Notes: generated by a model from the letters alone, not told the origin. Positions 16,105-24,825 are shown, numbered from the stretch's first letter. The stretch: DNA of 64,000 bases from Streptomyces tendae (GCF_014650435.1 NZ_BMUY01000005.1:186001-250000), one strand, 5' to 3'. Program-made: numbers and translations.

Positions 16105-16620
16105 TCAGCGGCGCGCGCGACGCGGCGCCAGGAAGCCCTCGTCGCGGGCCTGGCCGATCAGCCTGAGCGATCTGCGCCTGCTGTGCCCGGTCGCGCGCAT
16201 CACCGCGAGGACCGGGTCGCCACCCTCGTCGCGGGCCGTGCGGTATTCCTGGGCGGCGAGCCTGCGCCCCTCCCGTCCGCGCGGCCACGCGGGCCGGGCC
16301 CGCCGTGACGCGGTCGGCGCGCCCGGGGCCGGGACGCACGCCTCGAAGAGGGGGTGCTCCAGCCACTCGGCGAGCACGGCCAGGTCGTCGAGGGACAGCG
16401 GCGGCTGGGCCCGCACGTCCTCGACCCGCACGTCGGCGCCGGACAGCACGGCGAGCGCGTCCACCCGGGCGCCGTCGGGGAAGGCCAGCCGGACGTCGAA
16501 CCACGAGGTCGTGGTGGAGCCCTCGCTCACCGCCCAGGCGTGCCGCACGGACATCTCACCGTCGTCCGGACAGCGGTCGGAAAGCTGAAGAGAACGATCA
16601 ACGAAGGATGCTTCGAGCAC
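16105..16620 (-). CDS. DUF6214 family protein
   Basis: This 171-residue soluble protein resembles the streptomycete family I know as DUF6214: SWFDVRLAFPDGARVDALAVLSG, then VRAQPPLSLDDLAVLAEWLEHPLFEAC, an Arg-rich linker, and the C-terminal PVLAVMRATGHSRRRSLRLIGQARDEGFL, which looks like a small helix-turn-helix. Its function is unknown; the C-terminal helix pair suggests nucleic-acid binding. The start is uncertain: GTG 16620 gives the full open frame, and ATG 16554 begins at MSVRHAW. Neither has a strong ribosome site. Confidence 0.7.
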   Translation of the reverse strand: MLEASFVDRSLQLSDRCPDDGEMSVRHAWAVSEGSTTTSWFDVRLAFPDGARVDALAVLSGADVRVEDVRAQPPLSLDDLAVLAEWLEHPLFEACVPAPGAPTASRRARPAWPRGREGRRLAAQEYRTARDEGGDPVLAVMRATGHSRRRSLRLIGQARDEGFLAPRRARR

Positions 16621-16692
16621 ATACGCAACGTAACCGAATGATCACATTCAATACGAACAGAACACGCTTCGTTCACCGAGGGCGGCACCCTG

Positions 16693-17064
16693 TCAGCGCA
16701 GCGGGCCGTGCCGGGCCCCGGCGGCCTGGCGGGCGGCCGCGGCCAGCAGGGCGTCGAGCAGCCCGGGGAAGAGGGCGTCCAGGTCGTCCCTGCGCAACCC
16801 GTTCATCTTGGCCGTGCCCCGGTACGTCTGCCGGACCACCCCGCTCTCGCGCAGCACCCGGAAGTGATGCGTGGTGGTGGACTTGGTGACCGGCAGGTCG
16901 AAGTGGGAGCAGGAGAAGAGTGCGCCGCTGTCGGCGGCGAGGTCCCGCACGATCCGCAGCCGCACCGGGTCGGAGAGCGCGTGCAGCACCCCCTCCAGCC
17001 GGATCTCCTCCCGCGTGGGGTGCGGCAACTCGCGCGGGCCGGCGGCGGTGGCGGCGGGGGTCAC
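16693..17064 (-). CDS. ArsR family (DUF5937-less, small) transcriptional regulator
   Basis: This 123-residue winged-helix protein has RLEGVLHALSDPVRLRIVRDLA (helices 1-2), then FDLPVTKSTTTHHFRVLRESGVVRQTYRGTAKMNGLRRDDLD (recognition helix and wing). It lacks an obvious Cys-rich metal site, with only one Cys near SCSHFDLPVTKST, so it may respond to a small molecule rather than an oxyanion. GTG 17064 has GGAG 7 bp upstream; longer frames run into the divergent promoter. It is divergent from the Old Yellow Enzyme gene, which is probably its target, via the inverted repeat at 17129-17154. Confidence 0.85.
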   Translation of the reverse strand: MTPAATAAGPRELPHPTREEIRLEGVLHALSDPVRLRIVRDLAADSGALFSCSHFDLPVTKSTTTHHFRVLRESGVVRQTYRGTAKMNGLRRDDLDALFPGLLDALLAAAARQAAGARHGPLR

Positions 17065-17128
17065 GGCGGCTCCAGTTCGTCCAGGGCCCCACCGGTCAGG
17101 AGGGGGTCCCTCATTGTACGAGGGGCGC

Positions 17129-17154
17129 CGTAGTTTGACACTCGCCGTACTACG
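17129..17154. promoter_or_regulatory. Inverted repeat and promoter between ArsR and the OYE gene
   Basis: CGTAGT (17129-17134) and ACTACG (17149-17154) flank TTGACA (17135-17140), a consensus -35 for the rightward oxidoreductase gene. A GTACGAG motif occurs on both sides (17117 and 17164). This fits an ArsR operator over the -35 region. Confidence 0.45.
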
Positions 17155-17206
17155 AGAGTTACCGTACGAGCTGCCCCACCCCGCCGCGACCCTGGAGCAG
17201 CCCGCC

Positions 17207-18286
17207 ATGAGCGCCCTCTTCGAGCCCCTCCGACTGCGTGACACCACGATCCCGAACCGGGTCTGGATGCCGCCGATGTGCCAGTACTCCGCCGCTCCGG
17301 CAGGCCCGGCGGCGGGCGTGCCCGGCGACTGGCACTTCGCCCACTACGGCGCCCGCGCGGTGGGCGGCACCGGCCTGATCGTCGTGGAGGCCACCGGCGT
17401 GTCGCCCGAGGGGCGCATCTCCCCGCAGGACCTCGGGCTGTGGAACGACACGCAGGTCGAGGCGTTCCGCCGGATCACGGACTTCGTGCGCGCCCAGGGG
17501 ACGGTTCCCGCGGTCCAGTTGGCTCACGCCGGCCGCAAGGCGTCCACCGCGCAGCCCTGGAAGGGCGGTGGGCCGGTGGGAACGAACGCCCACGGGTGGC
17601 AGCCGCTGGCTCCGAGCGCGCTCGCGTTCGACGAGCGACACCCGGTTCCGACCGAGCTGACGGCCGCGCAGATCCAGGAAGTGGTCGGTCGGTTCGCCGA
17701 CGCCGCCCGCCGGGCGCTGGCCGCCGGTTTCGAGATCGCCGAGATCCACGGCGCCCACGGCTACCTGATCCACGAGTTCCTGTCGCCGCACTCCAACCAC
17801 CGCACCGACGCCTACGGCGGCTCGTACGAGAACCGCACCCGGTTCGCCCTGGAGGTCGTCGACGCGGTACGGGAGGTCTGGCCCGACGACAAGCCCCTGT
17901 TCTTCCGCGTCTCGGCGACCGACTGGCTGGAGGAGGGCGGCTGGACGCCGGACGACACCGTCCGCTTCGCCGGCGACCTCCGGGCGCACGGCATCGACCT
18001 GCTCGACGTGTCCACCGGCGGCAACGTCCCGCGCGTCCGCATCCCGACCGGGCCCGGCTACCAGGTCCCGTTCGCCGCGCGCGTGAAGGCCGGCTCCGCG
18101 CTGCCGGTCGCCGCCGTCGGGCTGATCACCGAGGTCGAGCAGGCCGAGAAGATCCTGGCCAACGGCGAGGCCGACGCGGTGCTGCTGGGCCGCGAACTGC
18201 TGCGCAACCCGTCCTGGGCCCAGCACGCGGCACGGGAGCTGGGCGTGGACGCCCGGATGCCGGACCAGTACGGCTGGGGCATGTGA
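17207..18286 (+). CDS. NADH:flavin oxidoreductase, Old Yellow Enzyme family (YqjM-like)
   Basis: This 359-residue FMN TIM-barrel ene-reductase shows PNRVWMPPMCQYSA with the YqjM-type Cys (C25), HYGARAVGGTGLIVVEATGVSPEGR, VQLAHAGRKAS, the substrate-binding EIHGAHGYLIHEFLSPHSNHRTDAYGGS, and a C-terminal phosphate-binding VAAVGLI...LLGRELLRNP. It should reduce activated C=C bonds or quinones with NAD(P)H. ATG 17207 has GGAG 10 bp upstream. It is divergent from an ArsR regulator, implying induction by an electrophile or similar stress. Confidence 0.92.
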   Translation: MSALFEPLRLRDTTIPNRVWMPPMCQYSAAPAGPAAGVPGDWHFAHYGARAVGGTGLIVVEATGVSPEGRISPQDLGLWNDTQVEAFRRITDFVRAQGTVPAVQLAHAGRKASTAQPWKGGGPVGTNAHGWQPLAPSALAFDERHPVPTELTAAQIQEVVGRFADAARRALAAGFEIAEIHGAHGYLIHEFLSPHSNHRTDAYGGSYENRTRFALEVVDAVREVWPDDKPLFFRVSATDWLEEGGWTPDDTVRFAGDLRAHGIDLLDVSTGGNVPRVRIPTGPGYQVPFAARVKAGSALPVAAVGLITEVEQAEKILANGEADAVLLGRELLRNPSWAQHAARELGVDARMPDQYGWGM

Positions 18287-18307
18287 CGCGGGATTCCGCG
18301 CGAGGCG

Positions 18308-18336
18308 TTGACTAGAAAGCGCTTACCCTCTACGGT
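18308..18336 (+). promoter_or_regulatory. Pectate lyase promoter with LacI-type operator core
   Basis: TTGACT (18308-18313), a 17-bp spacer and TACGGT (18331-18336) form a good promoter. The spacer contains the palindrome AAGCGCTT (18317-18324), the core of many LacI/GalR-family operators (GAAAGCGCTTTC type), which suggests sugar-controlled repression. Confidence 0.6.
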
Positions 18337-18349
18337 CCGTTCATCAGCA

Positions 18350-18417
18350 TGACCGACGCGAATGCCGCGGCTCCACTCTTCCCCACAAGTGGGGCCGCAC
18401 GTTCGCATTCTTGGTCA
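18350..18417 (+). promoter_or_regulatory. Structured 5' leader of the pectate lyase mRNA
   Basis: Nested inverted repeats span the leader: TGACC (18350-18354) with GGTCA (18413-18417), GAATGC (18360-18365) with GCATTC (18405-18410), GCGG (18367-18370) with CCGC (18395-18398), and the inner CCCCAC/GTGGGG pair (18381-18394). The register is preserved with small bulges. The role is unknown. Confidence 0.45.
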
Positions 18418-18483
18418 CGTTGAAGTACATCGTTCACGTACATGTTCCGTTCCACCCCCACTCCCTATGGAAGGGATCAGAAC

Positions 18484-19281
18484 ATGACCGTTGCGACACG
18501 ACCGCCCGCCCGGCGCGCGGCGACCGGCGCACTGGCCGCCCTCGGACTCTCGGTTGGCATGCTCATGACCTCGGGAGCTTCCGCGCAGGCCGCCACCTGG
18601 CCGACCCCCAACGGCAGCGAGGGCGTCTCCTCCACCATCGCGGTGTCCGGCACCAAGGACTACGGGATGAAGCGCCTGTACGGCACCGGCGACCTCGGCT
18701 CAGACGGCCAGGACGAGGACCAGGGCCCCATCCTGGAACTGGCGCCCGGCGCCGTCCTCAAGAACGTGATCATCGGCGCCCCGGCCGCGGACGGCGTCCA
18801 CTGCAAGGGCAGTTGCACGCTCCAGAACGTCTGGTGGGAGGACGTCGGCGAGGACGCGGCGACCTTCCGGGGCTCCTCGTCGTCGAACGTCTACACGGTC
18901 TCGGGCGGCGGCGCCAAGGAGGCCAGCGACAAGGTGTTCCAGTTCAACGGCGCCGGCACCCTGAACGTCTCCGGCTTCGCCGTCAAGAACTTCGGCACCT
19001 TCGTGCGGTCCTGCGGCAACTGCTCGACGCAGTACAAGCGGACCATCAACCTCAGCAACATCGAGGTGAGCTGGAAGGGCGGCCGGATCGCCGGGATCAA
19101 CACCAACTACGGCGACAGCGCGACCCTGCGCGGCATCACGATCGTCGGGGACAGCAACAAGAAGATCGTCCCGTGCCAGAAGTACATCGGCAACGACGAC
19201 GGCGACGAGCCGGACTCCAACGGCTCGGGCGCCGACGGCACGTACTGCAAGTACTCCGCGTCCGACATCGCCTACAAGTGA
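18484..19281 (+). CDS. Secreted pectate lyase, polysaccharide lyase family 3
   Basis: This 265-residue exported enzyme has a twin-Arg-like signal region (RPPARRAATGALAALGLSVGMLM) ending at ASAQAA, then a PL3 parallel beta-helix: STIAVSGTKDYGMKRLYG, the central VLKNVIIGAPAADGVHCKGSCTLQNVWWEDVGEDA, and NLSNIEVSWKGGRIAGINTNYGD. Cys pairs fit a secreted protein. It cleaves polygalacturonate by beta-elimination with Ca2+. ATG 18484 was chosen for the AAGGGA site upstream. A long structured leader and a LacI-type operator precede it. Confidence 0.92.
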   Translation: MTVATRPPARRAATGALAALGLSVGMLMTSGASAQAATWPTPNGSEGVSSTIAVSGTKDYGMKRLYGTGDLGSDGQDEDQGPILELAPGAVLKNVIIGAPAADGVHCKGSCTLQNVWWEDVGEDAATFRGSSSSNVYTVSGGGAKEASDKVFQFNGAGTLNVSGFAVKNFGTFVRSCGNCSTQYKRTINLSNIEVSWKGGRIAGINTNYGDSATLRGITIVGDSNKKIVPCQKYIGNDDGDEPDSNGSGADGTYCKYSASDIAYK

Positions 19282-19285
19282 CGCG

Positions 19286-20038
19286 TCAGGTCCGGGTGCC
19301 GTGCGCCCGGACCTGTCCGGACTGCTCCCGCTGGTAGCGCGCGTAGGCGTCCCGCAGGGCCGTCCCCGGCCAGTCGGCGGGGAGCAGCTCCGCGGGCAGC
19401 ACCGGGTCGGCGAGCAGGTGCCGCACGACGGCCGCGAAGGCGGTGAGGCGGTCCGCCGGACGCCGGGCCCGGTGGACATGGGCGAGCAGCGCCCGCGCCG
19501 TGTCCACCCACTCGCCCAGCGGCCACAGGCGCGCGGCCAGTTCGCGGGCCGGGGCCTCGGGGCGTGAGACGAGCCGCTCGGCCACCCCGTCGAGCCCCGC
19601 GGGCAGCGGGCGGTCGAGGTTGGCGGGGCGCAGCCAGACACCCTCGCGGAGTTCGGCCAGACGCAGGGCGGTGAGCTGGGTCCGCAGTTCGGCACGGGCG
19701 GCGGGACCGCGCCCCGTCGCCGTGATCACGAGCGTCTCCCAGGCGCCGTCCCACGCGCGCGTGTGCGGGCGCAGGGCCTCGTCCTGGCGCCGCTGACGCT
19801 CCAGCAGTCGCTCGCTGAGCCGGTATCCGGTGTCCGTGCGCCGGAGGTCCCCGGCTGCTGCCATCCGGCTGAGCGCCGCGCGCACGGTGGAGGCGCCGAC
19901 GTCGAACCCCTCCACGAGCCGCACCAGGTCCCGCGCCGACAGCTCCGGCGGGTGGGTGCCGAGCAGCAGGCTCAGGACGACCGACCGCGCGGACAGCGGA
20001 CGCAGGGTGAGCCCGTCGGGGGCCCCGGAATCGTTCAT
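19286..20038 (-). CDS. PaaX family transcriptional regulator
   Basis: This 250-residue regulator has an N-terminal winged helix: SARSVVLSLLLGTHPPELSARDLVRLVEGFDVGASTVRAALSRMAAAGDLRRTDTGYRLSERL. The middle domain and a C-terminal region (WRPANLDRPLP, ELAARLWPLGEW, FAAVVRHLLADPVLPAELLPADWPG) match PaaX, the phenylacetyl-CoA-responsive repressor. ATG 20038 was chosen because the frame upstream reads into the palindromes. It is divergent from an acyl-CoA dehydrogenase, so an acyl-CoA effector is likely but not proven to be phenylacetyl-CoA. Confidence 0.9.
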   Translation of the reverse strand: MNDSGAPDGLTLRPLSARSVVLSLLLGTHPPELSARDLVRLVEGFDVGASTVRAALSRMAAAGDLRRTDTGYRLSERLLERQRRQDEALRPHTRAWDGAWETLVITATGRGPAARAELRTQLTALRLAELREGVWLRPANLDRPLPAGLDGVAERLVSRPEAPARELAARLWPLGEWVDTARALLAHVHRARRPADRLTAFAAVVRHLLADPVLPAELLPADWPGTALRDAYARYQREQSGQVRAHGTRT

Positions 20039-20069
20039 CCGCGCGGGCACGTGTCGTTCGTCCACATGA

Positions 20070-20086
20070 GCACGTACTGTACGTGC
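20070..20086. promoter_or_regulatory. Perfect 17-bp palindrome in the paaX leader
   Basis: GCACGTAC (20070-20077) and GTACGTGC (20079-20086) are exact inverted repeats around a single T. It lies 32 bp upstream of the PaaX ATG, probably downstream of its transcription start, and may be a second operator. Confidence 0.5.
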
Positions 20087-20092
20087 GCCCAC

Positions 20093-20134
20093 AGTGTTGC
20101 ACTATTGCTGCGGTCGCAGAGATAGTGCAACACT
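20093..20134. promoter_or_regulatory. 42-bp interrupted palindrome over a bidirectional promoter (PaaX operator)
   Basis: Outer arms AGTGTTGCACTAT (20093-20105) and ATAGTGCAACACT (20122-20134) are exact inverted repeats of 13 bp. Inner arms CTGCG (20108-20112) and CGCAG (20115-20119) share the same centre, so 18 of 21 base pairs are symmetric. The rightward promoter TTGCAC (20098-20103), 17 bp, GATAGT (20121-20126) and a leftward TTGCAC/AATAGT pair lie inside it. Confidence 0.75.
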
Positions 20135-20140
20135 CGGGTC

Positions 20141-21844
20141 ATGACAACACTCGCGCAGGAGCCGCCGTACGAGTCCCACGAGCCGTCCGACGAGCCCTGG
20201 GGCGGCCCCGAGGGGTACGCGACGCACGACGTCACCAACCAGCCCCCTCCCCTGGCCCCCTACGACGCGTCCGACGACACCGCCCTGCTGGAGGGCGTGC
20301 GGCGGGAGGGCGCCGGGTGGGCCGAGGACGGTCTGCGACGGCTGGGCCGGCGGGCGGGCAGTGCCGAGGCGCAGGAGTGGGGCGACCTCGCGAACCGGCA
20401 CGATCCCGTGCTGCGCACCCACGACCGGTACGGCAACCGGGTCGACGAGGTCGAGTACCACCCGAGCTGGCACCACCTGATGCGGGTCGCGGTCGGCGAG
20501 GGCCTGGCCGGCGCGCCGTGGGCCGACGACCGGCACGGCGCCCACGTGGCGCGGACCGCCGGCGGACTGGTCTGGGGCCACACGGAGGCGGGTCACGGGT
20601 GCCCGACCTCCATGACGTACGCGGCCGTCCCGGCCCTGCGCGCCCAGCCCGAGCTGGCGAAGGTCTACGAACCGCTGCTGACCTCCCGGGAGTACGAACC
20701 GGGGCTGCGGACGCTCACGGACAAGCGCGGCCTGCTGGCCGGCATGGGGATGACCGAGAAGCAGGGCGGCTCGGACGTCCGGACCAACACCACGACGGCC
20801 ACGGCGACGGCCGAGCCCGGCGTCTACACGCTGCGCGGGCACAAGTGGTTCACGTCGGCGCCGATGTGCGACGTGTTCCTGGTCCTGGCCCAGGCGGCCG
20901 GGGGCCTGTCCTGCTTCCTGGTGCCCCGTGTGCTGCCCGACGGCACCCGCAACACCTTCCGCATCCAGCGCCTCAAGGACAAGCTCGGCAACCGGTCCAA
21001 CGCCTCCTCGGAGCCCGAGTTCGACGGGACGGTGGCCTGGCTGGTCGGGCCCGAGGGGCAGGGGGTCAAGACGATCATCGAGATGGTCAACTGCACCCGG
21101 CTGGACTGCGTGATGGCCTCGGCGACGCTGATGCGCAAGACCCTCGTCGAGGCCGGCCACCACGCACTGCACCGCAGCGCCTTCGGCGCCCGGCTGGTCG
21201 ACCAGCCGCTGATGCGCAACGTCCTGGCGGACCTCGCGCTGGAGTCCGAGGCCGCGACGACGCTCACCCTGCGGCTGGCCGGCGCGGCCGACCGTGCCGT
21301 ACGCGGGGACGAGGGGGAGGCGGCGTTCCGGCGGATCGCCACCGCCGTCGGCAAGTACTGGGTGACCAAGCGGGGGCCGGCGTTCACCGCGGAGGCCCTG
21401 GAGTGCCTGGGCGGCAACGGCTACGTCGAGGAGTCGGGCATGCCGCGCCACTACCGCGAGGCGCCGCTGCTGTCGATCTGGGAGGGCTCGGGGAACGTCA
21501 ACGCCCTCGACGTACTGCGGGCCCTCGGCCGCTCCCCCGCCTCCGCACACGCCCTCTTCGAGGAACTGGCCCTGGCCCGCGGGGCGGACGCCCGGCTGGA
21601 CGCGGCGGTGACCCGGCTCCGGGCGGGGCTCGGCGAGGCGTCCGAGACCGGTGCCCGCCGCCTCGTGGAGCTGATGGCCCTCACCCTCCAGGCATCCCTC
21701 CTGGTCCGGCACGCCCCGCCGGCCGTCGCCGACGCCTTCTGCGCGAGCAGGCTCGGCGGCGACTGGGGGCACGCCTTCGGCACGCTGCCGGACACGGCCG
21801 ACCTCGGCGGGATCCTGGCGCGGGCACTGCCGGGCGAGGGCTGA
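20141..21844 (+). CDS. Acyl-CoA dehydrogenase family protein, AidB-like
   Basis: This 567-residue flavoprotein is longer than typical acyl-CoA dehydrogenases (about 380), as in the AidB/isovaleryl-type group. Landmarks are an extended N-terminus with HPSWHHLMRVAVGEG, GMGMTEKQGGSDVRTNTT (FAD/substrate loop), KWFTSAPMCDVFLVLAQ, LECLGGNGYVEESGMPRHYREAPLLSIWEGSGNVNALDVLRAL with a Glu-rich active-site segment, and a C-terminal helical tail. The role could be acyl-CoA oxidation or an AidB-like stress function. ATG 20141 lies just after the palindromic promoter, with a leader of about 8 nt. Divergent PaaX is the likely repressor. Confidence 0.88.
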   Translation: MTTLAQEPPYESHEPSDEPWGGPEGYATHDVTNQPPPLAPYDASDDTALLEGVRREGAGWAEDGLRRLGRRAGSAEAQEWGDLANRHDPVLRTHDRYGNRVDEVEYHPSWHHLMRVAVGEGLAGAPWADDRHGAHVARTAGGLVWGHTEAGHGCPTSMTYAAVPALRAQPELAKVYEPLLTSREYEPGLRTLTDKRGLLAGMGMTEKQGGSDVRTNTTTATATAEPGVYTLRGHKWFTSAPMCDVFLVLAQAAGGLSCFLVPRVLPDGTRNTFRIQRLKDKLGNRSNASSEPEFDGTVAWLVGPEGQGVKTIIEMVNCTRLDCVMASATLMRKTLVEAGHHALHRSAFGARLVDQPLMRNVLADLALESEAATTLTLRLAGAADRAVRGDEGEAAFRRIATAVGKYWVTKRGPAFTAEALECLGGNGYVEESGMPRHYREAPLLSIWEGSGNVNALDVLRALGRSPASAHALFEELALARGADARLDAAVTRLRAGLGEASETGARRLVELMALTLQASLLVRHAPPAVADAFCASRLGGDWGHAFGTLPDTADLGGILARALPGEG

Positions 21845-21903
21845 GCGAGGCGGCGCGAAAGACACCTCCGCGGAACCGACATCACCGTCCTGACCTGGGG
21901 CGA

Positions 21904-21920
21904 CACCCTTTCCAGGGGTG
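21904..21920 (+). terminator. Possible weak hairpin after the acyl-CoA dehydrogenase gene
   Basis: CACCC (21904-21908) and GGGTG (21916-21920) form a short stem with a 7-nt loop, 60 bp after the stop, without a T-tract. Confidence 0.25.
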
Positions 21921-21996
21921 ACTGTCAGTGGCTGGGTGCAGACTGGCCCGTGTCCGAGACGAAGGCGTCGACGAGGACGCCGCGGAGGTGATCGGC

Positions 21997-23082
21997 ATGA
22001 CCGAGGTACTGCTCGCCGTGGGCACCCGCAAGGGCCTGTTCATCGGGCGCCGGCGGGGTGGCACCTGGGAGTTCGACGAGAGTCCCTACTTCAACGCACA
22101 GGCGGTCTACTCGGTCGCCCTGGACACCCGCGGCGACACCCCGCGGCTGCTGGCCGGCGGCGACAGCGCGCACTGGGGGCCGTCGGTGTTCCACTCCGAC
22201 GACCTGGGCCGGACCTGGACCGAACCGGCCGCACCCGCCGTGAAGTTCCCCAAGGACACCGGCGCCTCCCTGGAGCGGGTGTGGCAGCTGCACCCGGCGG
22301 CCGCCGAGCCGGACGTGGTGTACGCGGGTACGGAACCGGCGGCGCTGTACCGCTCGGAGGACCGCGGTGAGAGCTTCGAGTTGGTCCGCCCGCTGTGGGA
22401 GCACCCCACCCGGTCGAAGTGGGTGCCGGGCGGTGGCGGCGAGGGGCTGCACACCGTCCTCACCGACGCCCGTGACCCCAGGTCGGTGACGGTCGCCGTC
22501 TCGACGGCGGGCGTGTTCCGCACCGCCGACGGCGGCGCGAGCTGGGCGCCGTCGAACTCCGGTGTCTCCGCCGTCTTCCTGCCGGACCCCGACCCGGAGT
22601 TCGGCCAGTGCGTCCACAAGGTCGCGCGGGACGCGGCCAACCCGGACCGCCTGTACCTGCAGAACCACTGGGGGGTGTACCGCAGCGACGACGCCGGAGC
22701 GCACTGGACGGACATCGGCGAGGGCCTGCCCTCCACGTTCGGCTTCGCGGTGGCCGCCCACCCGCACCGCGGCGACACGGCGTACGTCTTCCCGATCAAC
22801 GCGGACGCCGACCGGGTGCCCGCCGACCACCGGTGCCGGGTCTTCCGCACCGCGGACGCGGGCAAGAGCTGGGAGCCCCTCTCGGAGGGCCTGCCCCAGG
22901 AGGACCACTACGGCACGGTGCTGCGCGACGCGCTGTCCACGGACGACGCGGAGCAGGCGGGCGTGTACTTCGGCAACCGCAACGGCGAGGTGTTCGCGTC
23001 GGCCGACGACGGCGACAGCTGGCGGCAGTTGGCCTCGCACCTGCCGGACGTGCTGTGCGTGCGGGCAGCGGTCGTCGGGTGA
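21997..23082 (+). CDS. BNR/WD40-like repeat protein (sialidase-fold propeller)
   Basis: This 361-residue beta-propeller protein has several Asp-box/BNR-like turns: [57 protein letters not shown] and [11 protein letters not shown]. No signal peptide is seen. Such proteins resemble glycosyl hydrolases with Asp boxes (xyloglucanase/sialidase-like), but catalytic residues cannot be assigned here, so enzymatic action is uncertain. ATG 21997 is preceded by GGAGGT with 7-bp spacing. Confidence 0.8.
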   Translation: MTEVLLAVGTRKGLFIGRRRGGTWEFDESPYFNAQAVYSVALDTRGDTPRLLAGGDSAHWGPSVFHSDDLGRTWTEPAAPAVKFPKDTGASLERVWQLHPAAAEPDVVYAGTEPAALYRSEDRGESFELVRPLWEHPTRSKWVPGGGGEGLHTVLTDARDPRSVTVAVSTAGVFRTADGGASWAPSNSGVSAVFLPDPDPEFGQCVHKVARDAANPDRLYLQNHWGVYRSDDAGAHWTDIGEGLPSTFGFAVAAHPHRGDTAYVFPINADADRVPADHRCRVFRTADAGKSWEPLSEGLPQEDHYGTVLRDALSTDDAEQAGVYFGNRNGEVFASADDGDSWRQLASHLPDVLCVRAAVVG

Positions 23083-23114
23083 ACCGGACCGGGGGGACGG
23101 GCCTTGGCCACCGG

Positions 23115-23145
23115 TTGATCGGCGTCACCCGTACGGCAGTAGGGT
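23115..23145 (+). promoter_or_regulatory. Possible promoter of ung
   Basis: TTGATC (23115-23120), 19 bp and TAGGGT (23140-23145) put the start near 23152, next to GTG 23153. If used, the mRNA is leaderless and the AGGG is part of the -10 rather than a ribosome site. Confidence 0.35.
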
Positions 23146-23152
23146 GACGCCC

Positions 23153-23830
23153 GTGGCACCACGACCCTTGAATGAAATCGTCGAAGCGGGCTGGGCGAAG
23201 GCCCTGGAGCCCGTCGCCGGACGGATCACCTCGATGGGTGAGTTCCTGCGCGCGGAGATCGCCGCCGGACGCACCTACCTCCCGGCGGGGGCGAACGTCC
23301 TGCGGGCCTTCCAACAACCCTTCGACGACGTACGGGTCCTGATCGTCGGACAGGACCCCTACCCCACTCCGGGGCACGCCGTCGGACTGTCGTTCTCCGT
23401 CGCGCCCGAGGTTCGCCCGTTGCCCGGCAGCCTCGTCAACATCTTCCGGGAGCTGAACACCGACCTGAACCTGCCACAGCCCTCCAACGGCGATCTCACG
23501 CCCTGGACGCAGCAGGGTGTGCTCCTGCTCAACAGGGCGCTCACCACCGCCCCGCGCAAGCCCGCGGCCCACCGCGGCAAGGGCTGGGAGGAGGTCACCG
23601 AGCAGGCGATACGCGCGCTGGCGGCGCGGGGCAAGCCGATGGTGTCCATCCTCTGGGGCCGCGACGCCCGCAATCTGCGGCCGCTGCTCGGCGACCTGCC
23701 GGCCGTGGAGTCGGCGCACCCGTCCCCGATGTCGGCCGACCGGGGCTTCTTCGGTTCCCGTCCGTTCAGCCGGGCCAACGACCTGCTGATGCGCCTGGGA
23801 GGTCAGCCGGTCGACTGGCGCCTGCCGTGA
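23153..23830 (+). CDS. ung: Uracil-DNA glycosylase, family 1
   Basis: This 225-residue repair enzyme removes uracil from DNA. It has the water-activating loop [22 protein letters not shown] (Asp68), the Pro-rich [40 protein letters not shown] and the leucine-loop motif [23 protein letters not shown] with His189. Length and motifs fit family-1 UNG. GTG 23153 is chosen; GTG 23144 is a possible earlier start. Its stop overlaps the next gene by 4 bp (GTGA), so a translationally coupled sugar-kinase-like gene follows. Confidence 0.96.
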   Translation: MAPRPLNEIVEAGWAKALEPVAGRITSMGEFLRAEIAAGRTYLPAGANVLRAFQQPFDDVRVLIVGQDPYPTPGHAVGLSFSVAPEVRPLPGSLVNIFRELNTDLNLPQPSNGDLTPWTQQGVLLLNRALTTAPRKPAAHRGKGWEEVTEQAIRALAARGKPMVSILWGRDARNLRPLLGDLPAVESAHPSPMSADRGFFGSRPFSRANDLLMRLGGQPVDWRLP

Positions 23831-24825
23831 GCACCGGTTACCTGGCCGTGGACTCCGGCGGCTCGGGGCTGCGTGTCGCCGTCGGTGCCGTCGGCCCCGG
23901 CGGCGGACCCGGCGACGATGGACACGGCCCGCTCGGTCGGCGTGATTCGCGGGAGCCCGTCCGCACCGGTGCGCGCGGGATCGACCCCGGGCATTTCATG
24001 GGGCAACTGCTACCCATGGCCAGGGCGTTGTGCGCCGAAACCGGCGTCACCGGGCTCGGCACCGTCGTCGTCGGGGCCGCCGGGATGGCCACGCTGGGCG
24101 ACGCGCTGCGCGCCGAACTGCCGGGCGCGCTGGCCCGGGAGCTGGGCGTTCGGACGGTCGCCCTGGTCGCCGACGCCGTGACCGCGTACGTGGGCGCGCT
24201 GGGTCCACGGGCCGGGGCGGTGGTGGCCGCCGGTACCGGGCTGATCGCCGTCGGCACCGACCTGTCCCGCTGGCGCCGGGCGGACGGCTGGGGACATCTG
24301 CTGGGCGACTGCGGCAGCGGCGCCTGGATCGGGCGGGCGGGCCTCGAGGCGGCGCTGCGTGCACATGACGGGCGGGAGGGCGGCTCCGCACCGCTGCTGG
24401 CCCGCGCCGAGGAGCGTTTCGGCCCGGCGGCGGGACTGCCCGGGCAGGTGTATCCGCGGTCCGACCGTCCGGCCGTCCTGGCCTCCTTCGCACCCGAGGT
24501 GGCGGCGTGTGCGGCCGCCGACCCCGTCGCGGCGGAGATCCTGCGGACCGCCGCCCGGCACCTGGCCGACTCGGCCGCCTCGGTCTGTCCGGCCGACGGT
24601 GAGCCCCTTGTCGCGGTCACCGGTGGGCTGACGCGACTGGGCGATCCGCTCCTCGTACCGCTGGGGGACGAGCTGGCGCAGCGGCTGCCGCAGGCGCGGT
24701 GGACGGCCGCCGAGGGTGATCCGCTGGACGGCTCGGTCCGGGTCGCGACCGACCTGGCGACCGGTTCACTCACGCTTCCGAGTGACGACAGGATGCTCTG
24801 GGTGACGACCGTGCCGGACGGCTGA
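23827..24825 (+). CDS. N-acetylglucosamine kinase-like ATPase (BadF/BcrA family)
   Basis: This is a 332-residue ASKHA-fold kinase. PHOSPHATE 1 is [15 protein letters not shown], with the adenosine/linker motifs [14 protein letters not shown] and [24 protein letters not shown], the typical GDxGSGxWIG of N-acetylglucosamine kinases, and [15 protein letters not shown] as ADENOSINE. It probably phosphorylates an amino sugar with ATP. The GTG start overlaps the ung stop; no function connects the two. Since Streptomyces scavenge chitin-derived GlcNAc, a DasR link is conceivable (see the finding near 27235). Confidence 0.8.
   Translation: MSTGYLAVDSGGSGLRVAVGAVGPGGGPGDDGHGPLGRRDSREPVRTGARGIDPGHFMGQLLPMARALCAETGVTGLGTVVVGAAGMATLGDALRAELPGALARELGVRTVALVADAVTAYVGALGPRAGAVVAAGTGLIAVGTDLSRWRRADGWGHLLGDCGSGAWIGRAGLEAALRAHDGREGGSAPLLARAEERFGPAAGLPGQVYPRSDRPAVLASFAPEVAACAAADPVAAEILRTAARHLADSAASVCPADGEPLVAVTGGLTRLGDPLLVPLGDELAQRLPQARWTAAEGDPLDGSVRVATDLATGSLTLPSDDRMLWVTTVPDG

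Noticed and set aside
20102..21865. 587-residue frame opposite the acyl-CoA dehydrogenase
   Set aside because: A shadow: no family motif, and the plus-strand gene is well supported.
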